47,378 nucleotides of DNA from the NCBI GenBank assembly GCA_025931335.1, contig JAICNG010000022.1:1-47378 (forward strand), written 5' to 3'. Shown here piece after piece: positions 24,873 through 33,292 of the stretch. Made by a program: the position numbers and the translations under genes. The notes under the pieces are model-generated. The model was given only the letters and a program-made list of their open reading frames with translations. It was not told the origin of the DNA and ran no database searches. Each line of letters starts with the position of its first letter. Positions within the stretch are counted from its first letter, which is position 1. Source of the DNA: Gemmatimonadaceae bacterium (lineage in GTDB: Bacteria; Gemmatimonadota; Gemmatimonadetes; Gemmatimonadales; Gemmatimonadaceae).

Positions 24873-27299
24873 ATGTCCGACTCAAATCTCCCGTCCGTTT
24901 CTCGCTCCTTCGGCGAGCTGACCCCGGCCACGAATGGGCCCCCACTGGTCCCATCCCCTGCCAGGGAGCCTGAGCCGGCGAGCGAGGGACTTCCCTGGGA
25001 GCGCTATATCGCTGCGATCCGCCGCTTCAAGTGGCTGATCGCCGCCGTCGTCATCGCCGGAACGGCCGCGGGCGCACTGGTCACGAAGTTCATCGCCCCC
25101 GTCTATGCCGTGAACGCCAAGGTCTGGGTCGCAAGCGAGTCTCCGGAGCGCGCCGACCGCGGGCCCATTCGCGCCGCGGAGCTGCTGTCCTCCGCGTCGT
25201 GGACCGAGCTGCTCCGGAGCGGCCGCGTCCTCGACCCGGTCGTTCGCAAGCTCCAGCTCTACCTGCTTCCGGAGGCCAGGGGCGATTCGCTGCTCTTCGC
25301 ATCGTTCTCCCCGGGCGACCGCATGCGGCCGGGCCAGTACGAGCTGCGCGTCGATCGTGCGGGGGCCAACTACACCCTGCTCGTCGGCGAAGGCAACGTC
25401 GTCGAACAGGGCGCTGTGGGAGACTCCATCGGTCGTGCCGCGGGGTTCGCGTGGCGACCGCCGGCCGCGCTCCTGACCGCGGGCCACGTCTTTCGGTTCG
25501 CCGTCGTCACGCCGCGCGAGGCGTCTCTTCTCCTGTCGCAGCAGATCACCGCCACGCTACCGCCGCAGAGCAACTTCCTGCGACTCACCCTCTCCGGCAA
25601 CGACCCGCAGAAGACCGCAAGCACCCTCAACGAGTGGGTGGACCAGTTCCTGGCCACAGCGGCCGTGCTGAAGAAGCGCGAGCTGGTGGAGTTCACGAAG
25701 ATCCTGGAAGAGCAGCTCCGCTACGCCGAGCGCGAGCTTCGACAGGCGGAGATCGCGCTCGAGAACTTCAAGATCACGACGATCACGCAGCCGTCCGATG
25801 GCACGCCCGTCGCCGGGGGATCGGAGCTCACGCGCGATCCCGTGTTCGAGAACTTCTTCAATCAGAAGCTGCAGTTCGACGACATCCGGCGCGATCGCGA
25901 GGCACTCGAGAACATTATCGCCGAAGCACAGCGCGGCTCGATCTCACCGGAAGCGTTTCTGTCCGTCCCATCGATCCTCGAGGGCTCGCAGAATCTCCGA
26001 GCGGCCCTGACGGAGCTGAACTCCAAGGAGGCGCAGCTTCGCAGCGCGCGCGAGTTCTATACCGACGAGCACCGCACCGTGAAGGACATGGTGCAACAGG
26101 TGCAAACGCTCCGCACGCAGACCATTCCCGAGCTGGCAACACGCCTGCTCGACCAGCTGCGGCGACGCGAGGGAGAGATGGACCGGCGCATCGCGAGCGC
26201 GTCGCGTGAGCTGCGCGAGATTCCCACGCGCACCATCGAGGAGATGCGGCTTCAGCGACAGGTGGGTGTCGCGGACAACCTCTACACGTCGCTCAAGAGC
26301 CGGTACGAGGAAGCGCGACTCGCGGAAGCCAGCGCGGTGGCCGACGTGCAGCTCCTCGATTCCGCCGTGGCACCGCAGTTCCCGAGCAACGACATGAGCC
26401 TGAAGCTCATTCTCATGGCGTTCGTCGCGAGCATCGGCCTCGCCATCGCGCTGGCCGTGCTGCTCGACCACATGGACCGCCGCGTGCGCTACCCGTCGCA
26501 GGTGACTGGTGAGCTCGGGCTCGACATCATCGGCGCGGTTCCGACGATCAAGAAGGTGCGCAGCGGATCCCTCGACCCCGAGGATGCCTCGATGGTGGTG
26601 GAGGCGTTCCGGACGATTCGCCTCGGGCTCAGCCAGGCCCGCGAGCCTAACGGGCCATTGATGGTGACGATCACGAGCCCCAACGCCGGCGACGGAAAGT
26701 CGTTCGTGTCGGCGAACCTGGCGCTGTCGTTCGCCGAAGCCGGATACCGCACCCTGCTGGTCGATGGGGACATCCGGCGCGGACAACTGCACGACATGTT
26801 CGCCGCCACGCGCCGTCCCGGGCTCGTGGATTGTCTCCTGGGAGAAGCGGCGGAGGAGGACGTCCTGCGACCGGCCACCCACGGGAACCTCACGTTGCTC
26901 CCGTGCGGAGCGCGCCGGCGTCGCGGACCCGAGCTGTTGTCATCGCAGGCGATGAACGCCCTCATGACGGCGCTGCGCACGCGGTTTGACGCGATCATCG
27001 TCGACAGCCCCCCGCTCAGCGCCGGCATCGATCCCTTCGCCCTCGGCTCCACCACGGGCAACATGGTGATCGTGCTGCGCACCGGCGAAAGCGACCGCAA
27101 GCTCGCCGAGGCGAAGCTCGAGGTGCTTGGACGCCTGCCGGTGCGAGTGCTGGGTGCCGTGCTCAACGACATCACCGACACCGGTGCCTACCGCTACTAC
27201 TCGTACGAGTACGGCTACCACATGGACGACGAGGAGGACGAGGAGCTCCGCCGGCTTCCGGCGATCGTCCGAAGCGGCGGGGTCGTCCAGGGCGACTGA
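24873..27299 (+). CDS. Wzc-type polysaccharide co-polymerase / tyrosine autokinase
   Basis: An 808-residue protein combining a Wzz-like domain and a BY-kinase. TM1 is about 54-72, a long periplasmic coiled-coil region follows (rich in LRYAERELRQAEIALENF-type heptads), and TM2 is about 509-530. The kinase has Walker A GDGKS near residue 606, Walker A' LLVDGDIRRG and Walker B IIVDSPPL. The tail carries a Tyr cluster, YRYYSYEYGY, near residue 772, for autophosphorylation. It controls chain length and export of capsule or exopolysaccharide together with a Wza-like protein, found 1.5 kb downstream. ATG 24873 has only a weak ribosome site. Confidence 0.93.
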   Translation: MSDSNLPSVSRSFGELTPATNGPPLVPSPAREPEPASEGLPWERYIAAIRRFKWLIAAVVIAGTAAGALVTKFIAPVYAVNAKVWVASESPERADRGPIRAAELLSSASWTELLRSGRVLDPVVRKLQLYLLPEARGDSLLFASFSPGDRMRPGQYELRVDRAGANYTLLVGEGNVVEQGAVGDSIGRAAGFAWRPPAALLTAGHVFRFAVVTPREASLLLSQQITATLPPQSNFLRLTLSGNDPQKTASTLNEWVDQFLATAAVLKKRELVEFTKILEEQLRYAERELRQAEIALENFKITTITQPSDGTPVAGGSELTRDPVFENFFNQKLQFDDIRRDREALENIIAEAQRGSISPEAFLSVPSILEGSQNLRAALTELNSKEAQLRSAREFYTDEHRTVKDMVQQVQTLRTQTIPELATRLLDQLRRREGEMDRRIASASRELREIPTRTIEEMRLQRQVGVADNLYTSLKSRYEEARLAEASAVADVQLLDSAVAPQFPSNDMSLKLILMAFVASIGLAIALAVLLDHMDRRVRYPSQVTGELGLDIIGAVPTIKKVRSGSLDPEDASMVVEAFRTIRLGLSQAREPNGPLMVTITSPNAGDGKSFVSANLALSFAEAGYRTLLVDGDIRRGQLHDMFAATRRPGLVDCLLGEAAEEDVLRPATHGNLTLLPCGARRRRGPELLSSQAMNALMTALRTRFDAIIVDSPPLSAGIDPFALGSTTGNMVIVLRTGESDRKLAEAKLEVLGRLPVRVLGAVLNDITDTGAYRYYSYEYGYHMDDEEDEELRRLPAIVRSGGVVQGD

Positions 27300-27314
27300 G
27301 CAGACCGATGGCAG

Positions 27315-27359
27315 GATGACGAAGAGGCCTGGACGCTGCGTCCAGGCCTCGTCGTCATC
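27315..27359. terminator. Bidirectional hairpin between convergent Wzc and REC-GGDEF genes
   Basis: A 21-base stem (GATGACGAAGAGGCCTGGACG against its complement) has one mismatch and a three-base loop. It fills the 70-base gap between two convergent stop codons. T-tracts are poor on both sides. Confidence 0.7.
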
Positions 27360-27369
27360 TCGCCAGCGG

Positions 27370-28356
27370 TCAGCTCATCTGCTCGCTGGGGATCTCGTCG
27401 AAGGAGCGAAGGAGCGTCGCGCGATCCTGAGCCGAGCGGGTGTGGTGCAGGGCCGTCGTCGCACGGAGCAGCATTTCCACCGCATCGACCGAAGCGGCCG
27501 AGAAGTCCGGCACCGCGTAGTAGCCCGCCCGGAGGCGCAACGGCACTTCGCTTCCGCCGACGGTCACCGTCGTGCGCTCGACCGCGGTGCGGAACCGATC
27601 GACCAGGCGGAGGACGCCGCTCGCCTCGGTGCGCGGAGCGATGATGGCGAACTCGTTCTGCCCCATGCGGCCGATCGCGTCGGACACCCGGCCGGCGGCG
27701 CGGAACACCTCGCCCACGCGCTTGGTGACTTCTTCCACGGCATCAGGTCCCTCGACCCGGTCGCCGTTTCGCCCAAGCTCGGGCCCAAAGGCGACGCACG
27801 CCAGCGAGTCGTGCCGGCGAAACGCGTCCGCGCCGATCTCACGCGCGCGACGCGCCAGACCGCGCATGTTGTACAAGCCCGTTTGCTGATCGACCAGATT
27901 CTCATCGCGGATGCGGTCGACTTCGCGCTTGCACTGAATGAACGTCTCGAGCTTCACGAGGAGCACTTCGCCATCGATCGGCTGCGCGCAAACCTCCCAC
28001 GCGCCGGCGCGATATACCTCCGCGCGCTGCGAACGCGAGAGCGGACCGGATGACGTCATGATGATCGGCGTCGTCGCGCTCACGCGCGGATCCTCGCGCA
28101 GCATGCGGCACACGTCGGCGCCGTCGATGTCAGGGAGGCGAACGTCGAGGACGATCACGTCGGGCTGCGCACTGTGCGCCACCTCCATCGCCTGGCGCCC
28201 CGTGTAGGCCCGCAGCACGGCGTAGCCCGCGGGTCCGAGAATGCTCTCGAGAGACCGCGCTGACCACTCCTGATCGTTGGCAATGAGAACGAGCGCGGGA
28301 CGCGACGGGGGGTCGCTATGCCGCATGGCCGCGCTTTTCGAGAGGTGGGTAGGCAT
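27370..28356 (-). CDS. REC-GGDEF protein with degenerate active site and retained I-site
   Basis: A 328-residue protein. The receiver keeps the phosphoacceptor D71 (VIVLDVRLPD) and Thr (IIMTSS), but the acidic pocket is reduced to AND and the conserved Lys-Pro is AQP (about 124-127). The GGDEF domain begins at QQTGLYNMRG. The signature is GQNEF (232-236) instead of GG(D/E)EF, so cyclase activity is unlikely. RVSD (223-226) lies exactly five residues before it, as in the inhibitory RxxD I-site that binds c-di-GMP. It may be a c-di-GMP receptor or scaffold in the polysaccharide locus. ATG 28326 is an alternative start. Confidence 0.82.
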   Translation of the reverse strand: MPTHLSKSAAMRHSDPPSRPALVLIANDQEWSARSLESILGPAGYAVLRAYTGRQAMEVAHSAQPDVIVLDVRLPDIDGADVCRMLREDPRVSATTPIIMTSSGPLSRSQRAEVYRAGAWEVCAQPIDGEVLLVKLETFIQCKREVDRIRDENLVDQQTGLYNMRGLARRAREIGADAFRRHDSLACVAFGPELGRNGDRVEGPDAVEEVTKRVGEVFRAAGRVSDAIGRMGQNEFAIIAPRTEASGVLRLVDRFRTAVERTTVTVGGSEVPLRLRAGYYAVPDFSAASVDAVEMLLRATTALHHTRSAQDRATLLRSFDEIPSEQMS

Positions 28357-28498
28357 TCATAGCAGGGCGACGCACCGCAGGAGTCGTGCGTCGAGCATAT
28401 GTTTCCGCAACTCCTTGAACGCCTTGGGGTTGACCGGTGGCAGAGTGGCCTGTCCAGTTGTTTATGCCGCGCGGCCGCTACAGACTCGATGGATCAAT

Positions 28499-28521
28499 GT
28501 AACGGAATGATTGGTCGTTAC
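28499..28521. promoter_or_regulatory. Dyad GTAACG-N11-CGTTAC in the Wza upstream region
   Basis: Perfect 6-bp half sites, GTAACG and CGTTAC, are separated by 11 bases in the 412-base gap (28357-28768) between divergent genes. The centre-to-centre spacing (17 bp) approaches one and a half helical turns. The gap is AT-richer than its neighbours and is likely to contain promoters for both genes, although I cannot assign convincing -35/-10 boxes. No coding frame in it is credible. Confidence 0.35.
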
Positions 28522-28768
28522 GGTGTGCTGGCTCACAACGCGATTGAAGCAAGACTGCGTGCAAACTGGCGGCCACTCGGGCGGCTCGCGGCGATGCGTC
28601 CTGTGTTGTGCTCGAACCGAGTGTGTTGTGGTTGCCCCGCTACACTCGCGGCCGAAACAACGTGTCCGCGCAATCGAGACATCACGCAAGATCTTACATC
28701 GTAACTACTTGGCAATAGCCTCCCCGAGGTGAAAACCTAGCACGCGGAGTGCAAGTGGGGCCGGCGAC

Positions 28769-29560
28769 ATGACAAACTTCCGCCGCTCCCCGGCCCTCGG
28801 CCTCGTGCTTCTTGCGCTGGCCTCGCTGGCCTTCCCCGCCGCGCTCATCGCCCAATCCGATTCCGCCGCCGCGCGAGGCTCCTTTGCCACCAGGGCAGAG
28901 CTCGTGGCCATGGCCGAAGCCGCCGAACGCATCGGCAGCGACGGGAACGTCGATGCAGAGACGCGTGATCGAAAGCGCCTCGAGGCACAGGGAGTTCGCG
29001 AGCGGCTGCGCGACGGCGACTTCCAGATCGGCGATCGCGTCGTGCTCCGGGTGCGTGGCGACTCCAGCCTGACCGACACCTTCACCGTTCGCGCGGGACG
29101 CACCCTCCAGCTGCCCAGCCTCGATGAGCTGTCGCTGGTGGGCGTGCTCCACTCCGAGCTGCAGGGCGTGCTTACCCGGCACATTGGCCGGTACGTCCGC
29201 AATCCCGAGATCGAGAGCGCCTCACTCATTCGGCTCGCCGTCGTGGGACGGGTCAACCGTCCCGGCTTCCTTTCCGTGGGACCGTCCTCGCTGCTCACGG
29301 ACGTGATCATGCTGGCCGGTGGTCCGACGGGTGATGCAGACCTGACCACGACCGTGATTCGTCGGGGCGTCAACGAGGTGTGGTCGAAGAAAGACGTGCG
29401 CGTGGCGATGTCGCAGGGAATGACACTCGATCAGCTCAACCTGCGCGCCGGCGACGAAGTGGTCGTTGGCGAACGGCGCAGGCGCGGCCTCGGGTCAACC
29501 GCTCAAGTGTTGGCCACCATCACCGGCCTGGCAGTGGCGATCGTCGGCCTCTCCCGATGA
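28769..29560 (+). CDS. Wza-like polysaccharide export protein
   Basis: A 263-residue exported protein with an N-terminal signal (LGLVLLALASLAFPAALIAQ). The Poly_export domain spans about residues 85-150: FQIGDRVVLRVRGD, TFTVRAGRTLQLPSLDELSLVGVL. An SLBB-type beta-grasp follows: RLAVVGRVNRPGFLSVGPSSLLTDVIMLAGGP. The C-terminus ends in a hydrophobic helix, AQVLATITGLAVAIVGL. With the Wzc-type kinase upstream it should form the outer-membrane export channel. It is shorter than E. coli Wza (about 380 aa) and not obviously lipidated. Its stop overlaps the next start as ATGA. Confidence 0.88.
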   Translation: MTNFRRSPALGLVLLALASLAFPAALIAQSDSAAARGSFATRAELVAMAEAAERIGSDGNVDAETRDRKRLEAQGVRERLRDGDFQIGDRVVLRVRGDSSLTDTFTVRAGRTLQLPSLDELSLVGVLHSELQGVLTRHIGRYVRNPEIESASLIRLAVVGRVNRPGFLSVGPSSLLTDVIMLAGGPTGDADLTTTVIRRGVNEVWSKKDVRVAMSQGMTLDQLNLRAGDEVVVGERRRRGLGSTAQVLATITGLAVAIVGLSR

Positions 29561-30381
29561 CTCCTGAAATCGAGCTGTCGCAGGTGCCGGTCACCGAACC
29601 GTTGACGATTCCGATGCGCCCCATGCGCGCGCGGACCTCGCCCGCTCGGTCGCCCGATGTCGCCCGCGTGCTCGACATCGGTCGTGCCGATGTCTCGCTC
29701 GTGTCGCGCCGCGACGAAGCGGCCGATGTGCGCGAGCTCCGCTCCGAGCGCGCCGTTCGCTTCGTCAACGTGACGCTCGCGGTCATTGCGCTCGTGCTGC
29801 TGTCCCCGCTGCTCATCGCGATCGCAATCGCGATCAAGGCAACGTCGCGCGGGCCCGTATTCTACTTGCAGCCGCGGGTGGGGCTCGACCTCCGCGGCCG
29901 CCGCACCGACCCCGGGTACGACCGGCGTGCGCGCAACCTCGGCGGCAGAATCTTCACGATCTACAAGTTCCGCTCGATGCGTGCGGATGCGGAGCGGGAG
30001 AGCGGCGCGGTGTGGGCCGCAAAGGTCGATTCGCGCGTGACGCCAGTCGGCCGCTTCCTGCGGAAGACCCGGCTGGACGAGCTGCCGCAGCTGATCAACG
30101 TCGTGCTGGGCGACATGAACATCGTGGGCCCGCGGCCGGAACGCCCGAGCATCTTCGCCCGCCTGTGTGAGGACATCGCCGAGTATCCGTTGCGCCAGCT
30201 TGCCCGCCCGGGGATCACGGGCTGGGCGCAGATCAACCAGTCATACGACTCGTGCGTCGACGACGTGCGCCGAAAGGTGCGGTACGACCTCGAGTATCTC
30301 GAGCGCCGCGGCGTGTTCGAGGATCTGAGGATCATGGTCAAGACCGTGCCCGTGATGCTGTTTCACAGGGGTGGGTGGTAG
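29557..30381 (+). CDS. Initiating sugar-phosphate transferase (monotopic PGT superfamily)
   Basis: A 274-residue protein of the WcaJ/PglC type (PF02397). After a 65-residue polar N-terminus, one hydrophobic re-entrant helix (VTLAVIALVLLSPLLIAIA) precedes the catalytic domain. This domain has FTIYKFRSMR, the catalytic Asp-Glu in RLDELPQLINVVLGDM, NIVGPRPERP and PGITGWAQIN. It should move a sugar-1-phosphate from a nucleotide sugar to undecaprenyl phosphate, starting repeat-unit assembly at the inner membrane. It lacks the four-helix N-terminal bundle of WcaJ, so it is the minimal form. ATG 29557 overlaps the export gene stop. Confidence 0.92.
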   Translation: MTPEIELSQVPVTEPLTIPMRPMRARTSPARSPDVARVLDIGRADVSLVSRRDEAADVRELRSERAVRFVNVTLAVIALVLLSPLLIAIAIAIKATSRGPVFYLQPRVGLDLRGRRTDPGYDRRARNLGGRIFTIYKFRSMRADAERESGAVWAAKVDSRVTPVGRFLRKTRLDELPQLINVVLGDMNIVGPRPERPSIFARLCEDIAEYPLRQLARPGITGWAQINQSYDSCVDDVRRKVRYDLEYLERRGVFEDLRIMVKTVPVMLFHRGGW

Positions 30382-30392
30382 GGGAGAGAGGC

Positions 30393-30544
30393 GGGGCCCA
30401 GGGCCAAGGGCCACGGGCCACGGGGATGGAAAGGCAAACGGCGACGCGGAAGCGTCGCCGTTTGCTCATCAGATGAGCGCGTCTGCCGCGTAGCGCCGAC
30501 GCGCCTTTCCAACCCCATGGCCCGTGGCCCCTGGCCCTGGGCCC
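30393..30544. repeat. Inverted repeat of 7-bp unit GGGCCAN with nested terminator
   Basis: The arms are 30393-30433 and 30504-30544. They agree at about 38 of 41 positions after reverse complementing. Each arm is made of consecutive 7-bp units GGGCCCA, GGGCCAA, GGGCCAC, GGGCCAC. A perfect 14-bp hairpin lies between the arms. It occupies the convergent gap between the sugar transferase and a GT2 gene. The layout is the same as at 18411-18560, but the unit sequence is entirely different. Confidence 0.92.
30434..30465. terminator. Perfect 14-bp hairpin nested in the 7-bp-unit inverted repeat
   Basis: GCAAACGGCGACGC pairs fully with GCGTCGCCGTTTGC around the loop GGAA. It lies 53 bases downstream of the sugar transferase stop. 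The tail TCATCAG lacks a long T-tract, so termination may need help from Rho. Confidence 0.65.
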
Positions 30545-30545
30545 A

Positions 30546-30576
30546 GCCGGCGCCCGCCCGGAGGCCGGGCGCCGGC
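30546..30576 (-). terminator. GC-only hairpin just downstream of the membrane GT2 gene
   Basis: GCCGGCGCCCG pairs with CGGGCGCCGGC across nine bases. It ends three bases from the GT2 stop codon. No T-tract follows. It may protect the 3' end of the message. Confidence 0.45.
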
Positions 30577-30578
30577 CC

Positions 30579-31763
30579 CTAGGCCGGGCGCCTCGTGGGC
30601 TCCCACGTCGGCATGCGCTCGCGCTTCATGACCTTGATCCAGGCGAGCACGCCGGCCACCGACGACGCGAGCGCGAATCCGGCGAGCGCGAGGGGGCGCG
30701 GCAGGCGACGTTCCCGCGGCCAGGCCAGCGCTACGCCGCCGATGGCGATTCCCGCGATGGAAGCGGCGAGCGCGGCCAGCGCCCACGGGCGTGACACGCT
30801 CAGCATCGCCAGCCCCACGAGCGTTCCGGGCAGCGCGAGATAGACGAGCCACCGAACGAGCTTGTGGCTGATCAGCATGAAGGCGAAGGTGCCGTATCGA
30901 AGCGGATTCATGAGACCGCGCATGTACCAGAGTGTCGAGAGCCCACGCGCCATCGTGCGCACCTTGCGTCGGAGCTCCGCGCGCAGCACCACCGCCCGCG
31001 GCACCAGGCACACCGCATCCTCGGCCGAGACCGCGCGGTAGCCGCGCTGGCGAACCATCAATGCCGACGCGAAGTCCCGGCTGAGGTCCTCGGGAAACGC
31101 GGGATCGTACAGCTCCTTCCGAATGCCGTAGAAGCAGCCACTCGCTCCCACGATCGAATCGATGCGGGTCTCGAGGGCGCGGATACCCATCTCGTAGCCG
31201 ACGTAGCCTGACTCACCACTGATGCCCGTCGAGCCGGCCGCGACGCTTATGTCCCGACCGGAGGCGAGTCCCACCCGCGAGTCACGAAACTCGCGCACCA
31301 GCGCCCGCAACGAGCCCCGCGGCAGCTGCACCGAGGCGTCGACGTTCACGATGATTTCCCCACGCGCATGCCTGCCCGCGGCGTTCTCGGCCGCGGACTT
31401 GCCCCGACGCTGCGGGAGACGCACCAGCTCGACGCCACGATCGGCGTAGCCGCGCACGATCTCGTCCGTGCGATCGGTCGACGCATCGGAGATCACGAGC
31501 ACCTGTCTGCGACCGGCGGGATAGTCCGCCGAGAGCACGCCGTCGAGCGCGGCGGCGACGCGTGCTTCCTCGTTGTACGCCGGCAGGGTGATCGTGATGA
31601 ACGGCCACGAGGCGTCGTCCAGCGTCTCGGGTGCGTCCGCGCTCCGCGAGCGCTTGCCTGCCGCAAGCACGCGGAGCAGCGCCGGGTACCCGACGTACGC
31701 GTAGGAGAAGAGGAGAACCGGCGCGGTCGTGAGCACTGCGCCGGCAACGGTGAGTGCCTCCAC
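30579..31763 (-). CDS. Membrane-anchored family 2 glycosyltransferase
   Basis: A 394-residue protein with an N-terminal membrane helix (TTAPVLLFSYAYVGYPALL) and a GT-A domain: ITLPAYNEEARV, LVISDASTDRTDEIV, the metal site NVDASVQLPRG, and FPEDLSRDFASALMVRQRGY with the likely catalytic acid. At least three C-terminal helices follow (LVRWLVYLALPGTLVGLAML onward). It should add a sugar at the cytosolic face of the inner membrane. GTG 31763 begins one base after the upstream GT2 stop, so the two are coupled; GAGG lies seven bases before it. Confidence 0.87.
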   Translation of the reverse strand: MEALTVAGAVLTTAPVLLFSYAYVGYPALLRVLAAGKRSRSADAPETLDDASWPFITITLPAYNEEARVAAALDGVLSADYPAGRRQVLVISDASTDRTDEIVRGYADRGVELVRLPQRRGKSAAENAAGRHARGEIIVNVDASVQLPRGSLRALVREFRDSRVGLASGRDISVAAGSTGISGESGYVGYEMGIRALETRIDSIVGASGCFYGIRKELYDPAFPEDLSRDFASALMVRQRGYRAVSAEDAVCLVPRAVVLRAELRRKVRTMARGLSTLWYMRGLMNPLRYGTFAFMLISHKLVRWLVYLALPGTLVGLAMLSVSRPWALAALAASIAGIAIGGVALAWPRERRLPRPLALAGFALASSVAGVLAWIKVMKRERMPTWEPTRRPA

Positions 31764-31764
31764 C

Positions 31765-33282
31765 TCAGCCTCGCGCGCTGAACGCTGGCAATGTCGCGAT
31801 TGGGTCGCGCCGATTCGGCACGGGCGGCCACGTGTCGAATCCCATCTCGGCGTACGCCTGGACGATCGGTGCCGGCCGCGGCTCGCCCACGAGAAGGTGC
31901 AGCGCGCCGGCGATGATGATCGCGGCGCCCAGCAGAACGTAGTAGAGCAGGTGCAGCGGAATGGCCGCGAGGGTGAACGCGGTGCCGCGCTCACGCCAGA
32001 AGAACGCATACAGCCTGCGATTCGCGACGACGACCGGCATGAGCGCGACGCCCATCGTCATCACCCAGCGAGGATCGCCGAAGATCGAACCGATCAGCAG
32101 CGCCATCAGCGCGACCCACGTTCCGATTCGATTGATGCGCTCGATCGCGCGGAGGCTGATGCGGTCGGTGCGAAGATCGCGCTGCCGCATGAGGAGCCGC
32201 ATCCAGGGCACCGCGTGGTCGCGGAGGTCGCAGATGATCGCGGAGAGCAGCGACCACGTCTTGAGGTGGGTGCCCTGAATCTCCGGAATGACCACGATGC
32301 GGTGACCGAGTGCGCGCATGCGCTGCCCGAGCTCGATGTCCTCGATCATGGGCCGCTCGTAGTGCCACTCGTCGTACATGCCGGCCTGCGCGAACACTTC
32401 GCGGCGAACGGCGCCGCACGGAGCCCAGAACGTCTCGACGTCGCCGGCGGTCTCGTGGTGCGCGTAGAAGTGCATGAGGTTGCGATACTGCGACACGATC
32501 CCGCGCGCCGGGGTCGCCACATCGTAGCAGCCGACGATCGCGCCGACGGTGGGCGCCTGGGCGAATGCGGTCTCGAACCGTCGCAGCGTGTCGCGCTGCA
32601 CGCGCACGTCAGCGTCGAGGAACACCGCCCAGGCGCCAACGGAGATCTCGAAGCCGCGGTTGCGCGCGTACGCGGGCCCGTGCGCGCGAAGCGGAATGCG
32701 CACCAGCACGTCCGCGTATTGAGCGGCCAGGGGCGCGGTGTCGTCGCGACTCGCGTCATCGACCACGATCAACTCCCAGCGATCCGCCGGCAGGTCGCTG
32801 TCGCGGAGCGCGCCCAGCGTCTGCGGGAGCACCTTCGCCCCATTGTGCGCCGGCATGATGACGGAGGCGGCGGTCGCCCGCGCGCCGCGGCGCGTCTCGG
32901 ACTCGCTCCGTCGCGGGGCGCTGACGACGCTGATGCGGCGTGCCTCGAGCCGATCCACCACCCGCTGTGTCTGCTCCGATTCGATCTCGTCGACGAACAT
33001 CACGACGTCACCGTTCGCGGCAATGGCGGCCTCGGAACGGAGGGACGCGTTCGACGCCTGCAATCCGCAGACGACGCGACAGGCCGGCGCGGCGCCCCGG
33101 ACCATGCCGGCCGCCGCATCGGACGAGGTCGCGACGATCAATTCAGCGCCGGCGTGCTTGCAGGGATCAGCGAGCAGCTGTACCGCATCGAGAAGGCGCT
33201 GGCCTTCCGATTCCGGCCACACGATCACGACGGAAAGCGTCGGGAGCGAAGCGCTGGAGCGCGTTACGCGAGAGGTTGGCAT
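31765..33282 (-). CDS. GT2 glycosyltransferase with a degenerate extra N-terminal GT-A-like half
   Basis: A 505-residue protein. Residues about 15-115 resemble a cut-down GT-A fold (LSVVIVWPESEG..., then VVMFVDEIES where a DxD would be). A complete GT2 domain starts near 138: ASVIMPAHNGAKVLPQTL, LIVVDDASRDDT, the metal site VFLDADVRVQR and PMIEDIELGQRM. Four membrane helices follow, including IGTWVALMALLIGSIFG and LHLLYYVLLGAAIIIAGAL. The second domain should be the active transferase. ATG 33282 lies 10 bases after the small upstream gene's stop, so the genes are one operon. Confidence 0.85.
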   Translation of the reverse strand: MPTSRVTRSSASLPTLSVVIVWPESEGQRLLDAVQLLADPCKHAGAELIVATSSDAAAGMVRGAAPACRVVCGLQASNASLRSEAAIAANGDVVMFVDEIESEQTQRVVDRLEARRISVVSAPRRSESETRRGARATAASVIMPAHNGAKVLPQTLGALRDSDLPADRWELIVVDDASRDDTAPLAAQYADVLVRIPLRAHGPAYARNRGFEISVGAWAVFLDADVRVQRDTLRRFETAFAQAPTVGAIVGCYDVATPARGIVSQYRNLMHFYAHHETAGDVETFWAPCGAVRREVFAQAGMYDEWHYERPMIEDIELGQRMRALGHRIVVIPEIQGTHLKTWSLLSAIICDLRDHAVPWMRLLMRQRDLRTDRISLRAIERINRIGTWVALMALLIGSIFGDPRWVMTMGVALMPVVVANRRLYAFFWRERGTAFTLAAIPLHLLYYVLLGAAIIIAGALHLLVGEPRPAPIVQAYAEMGFDTWPPVPNRRDPIATLPAFSARG

Positions 33283-33292
33283 TGTCGCGGGA

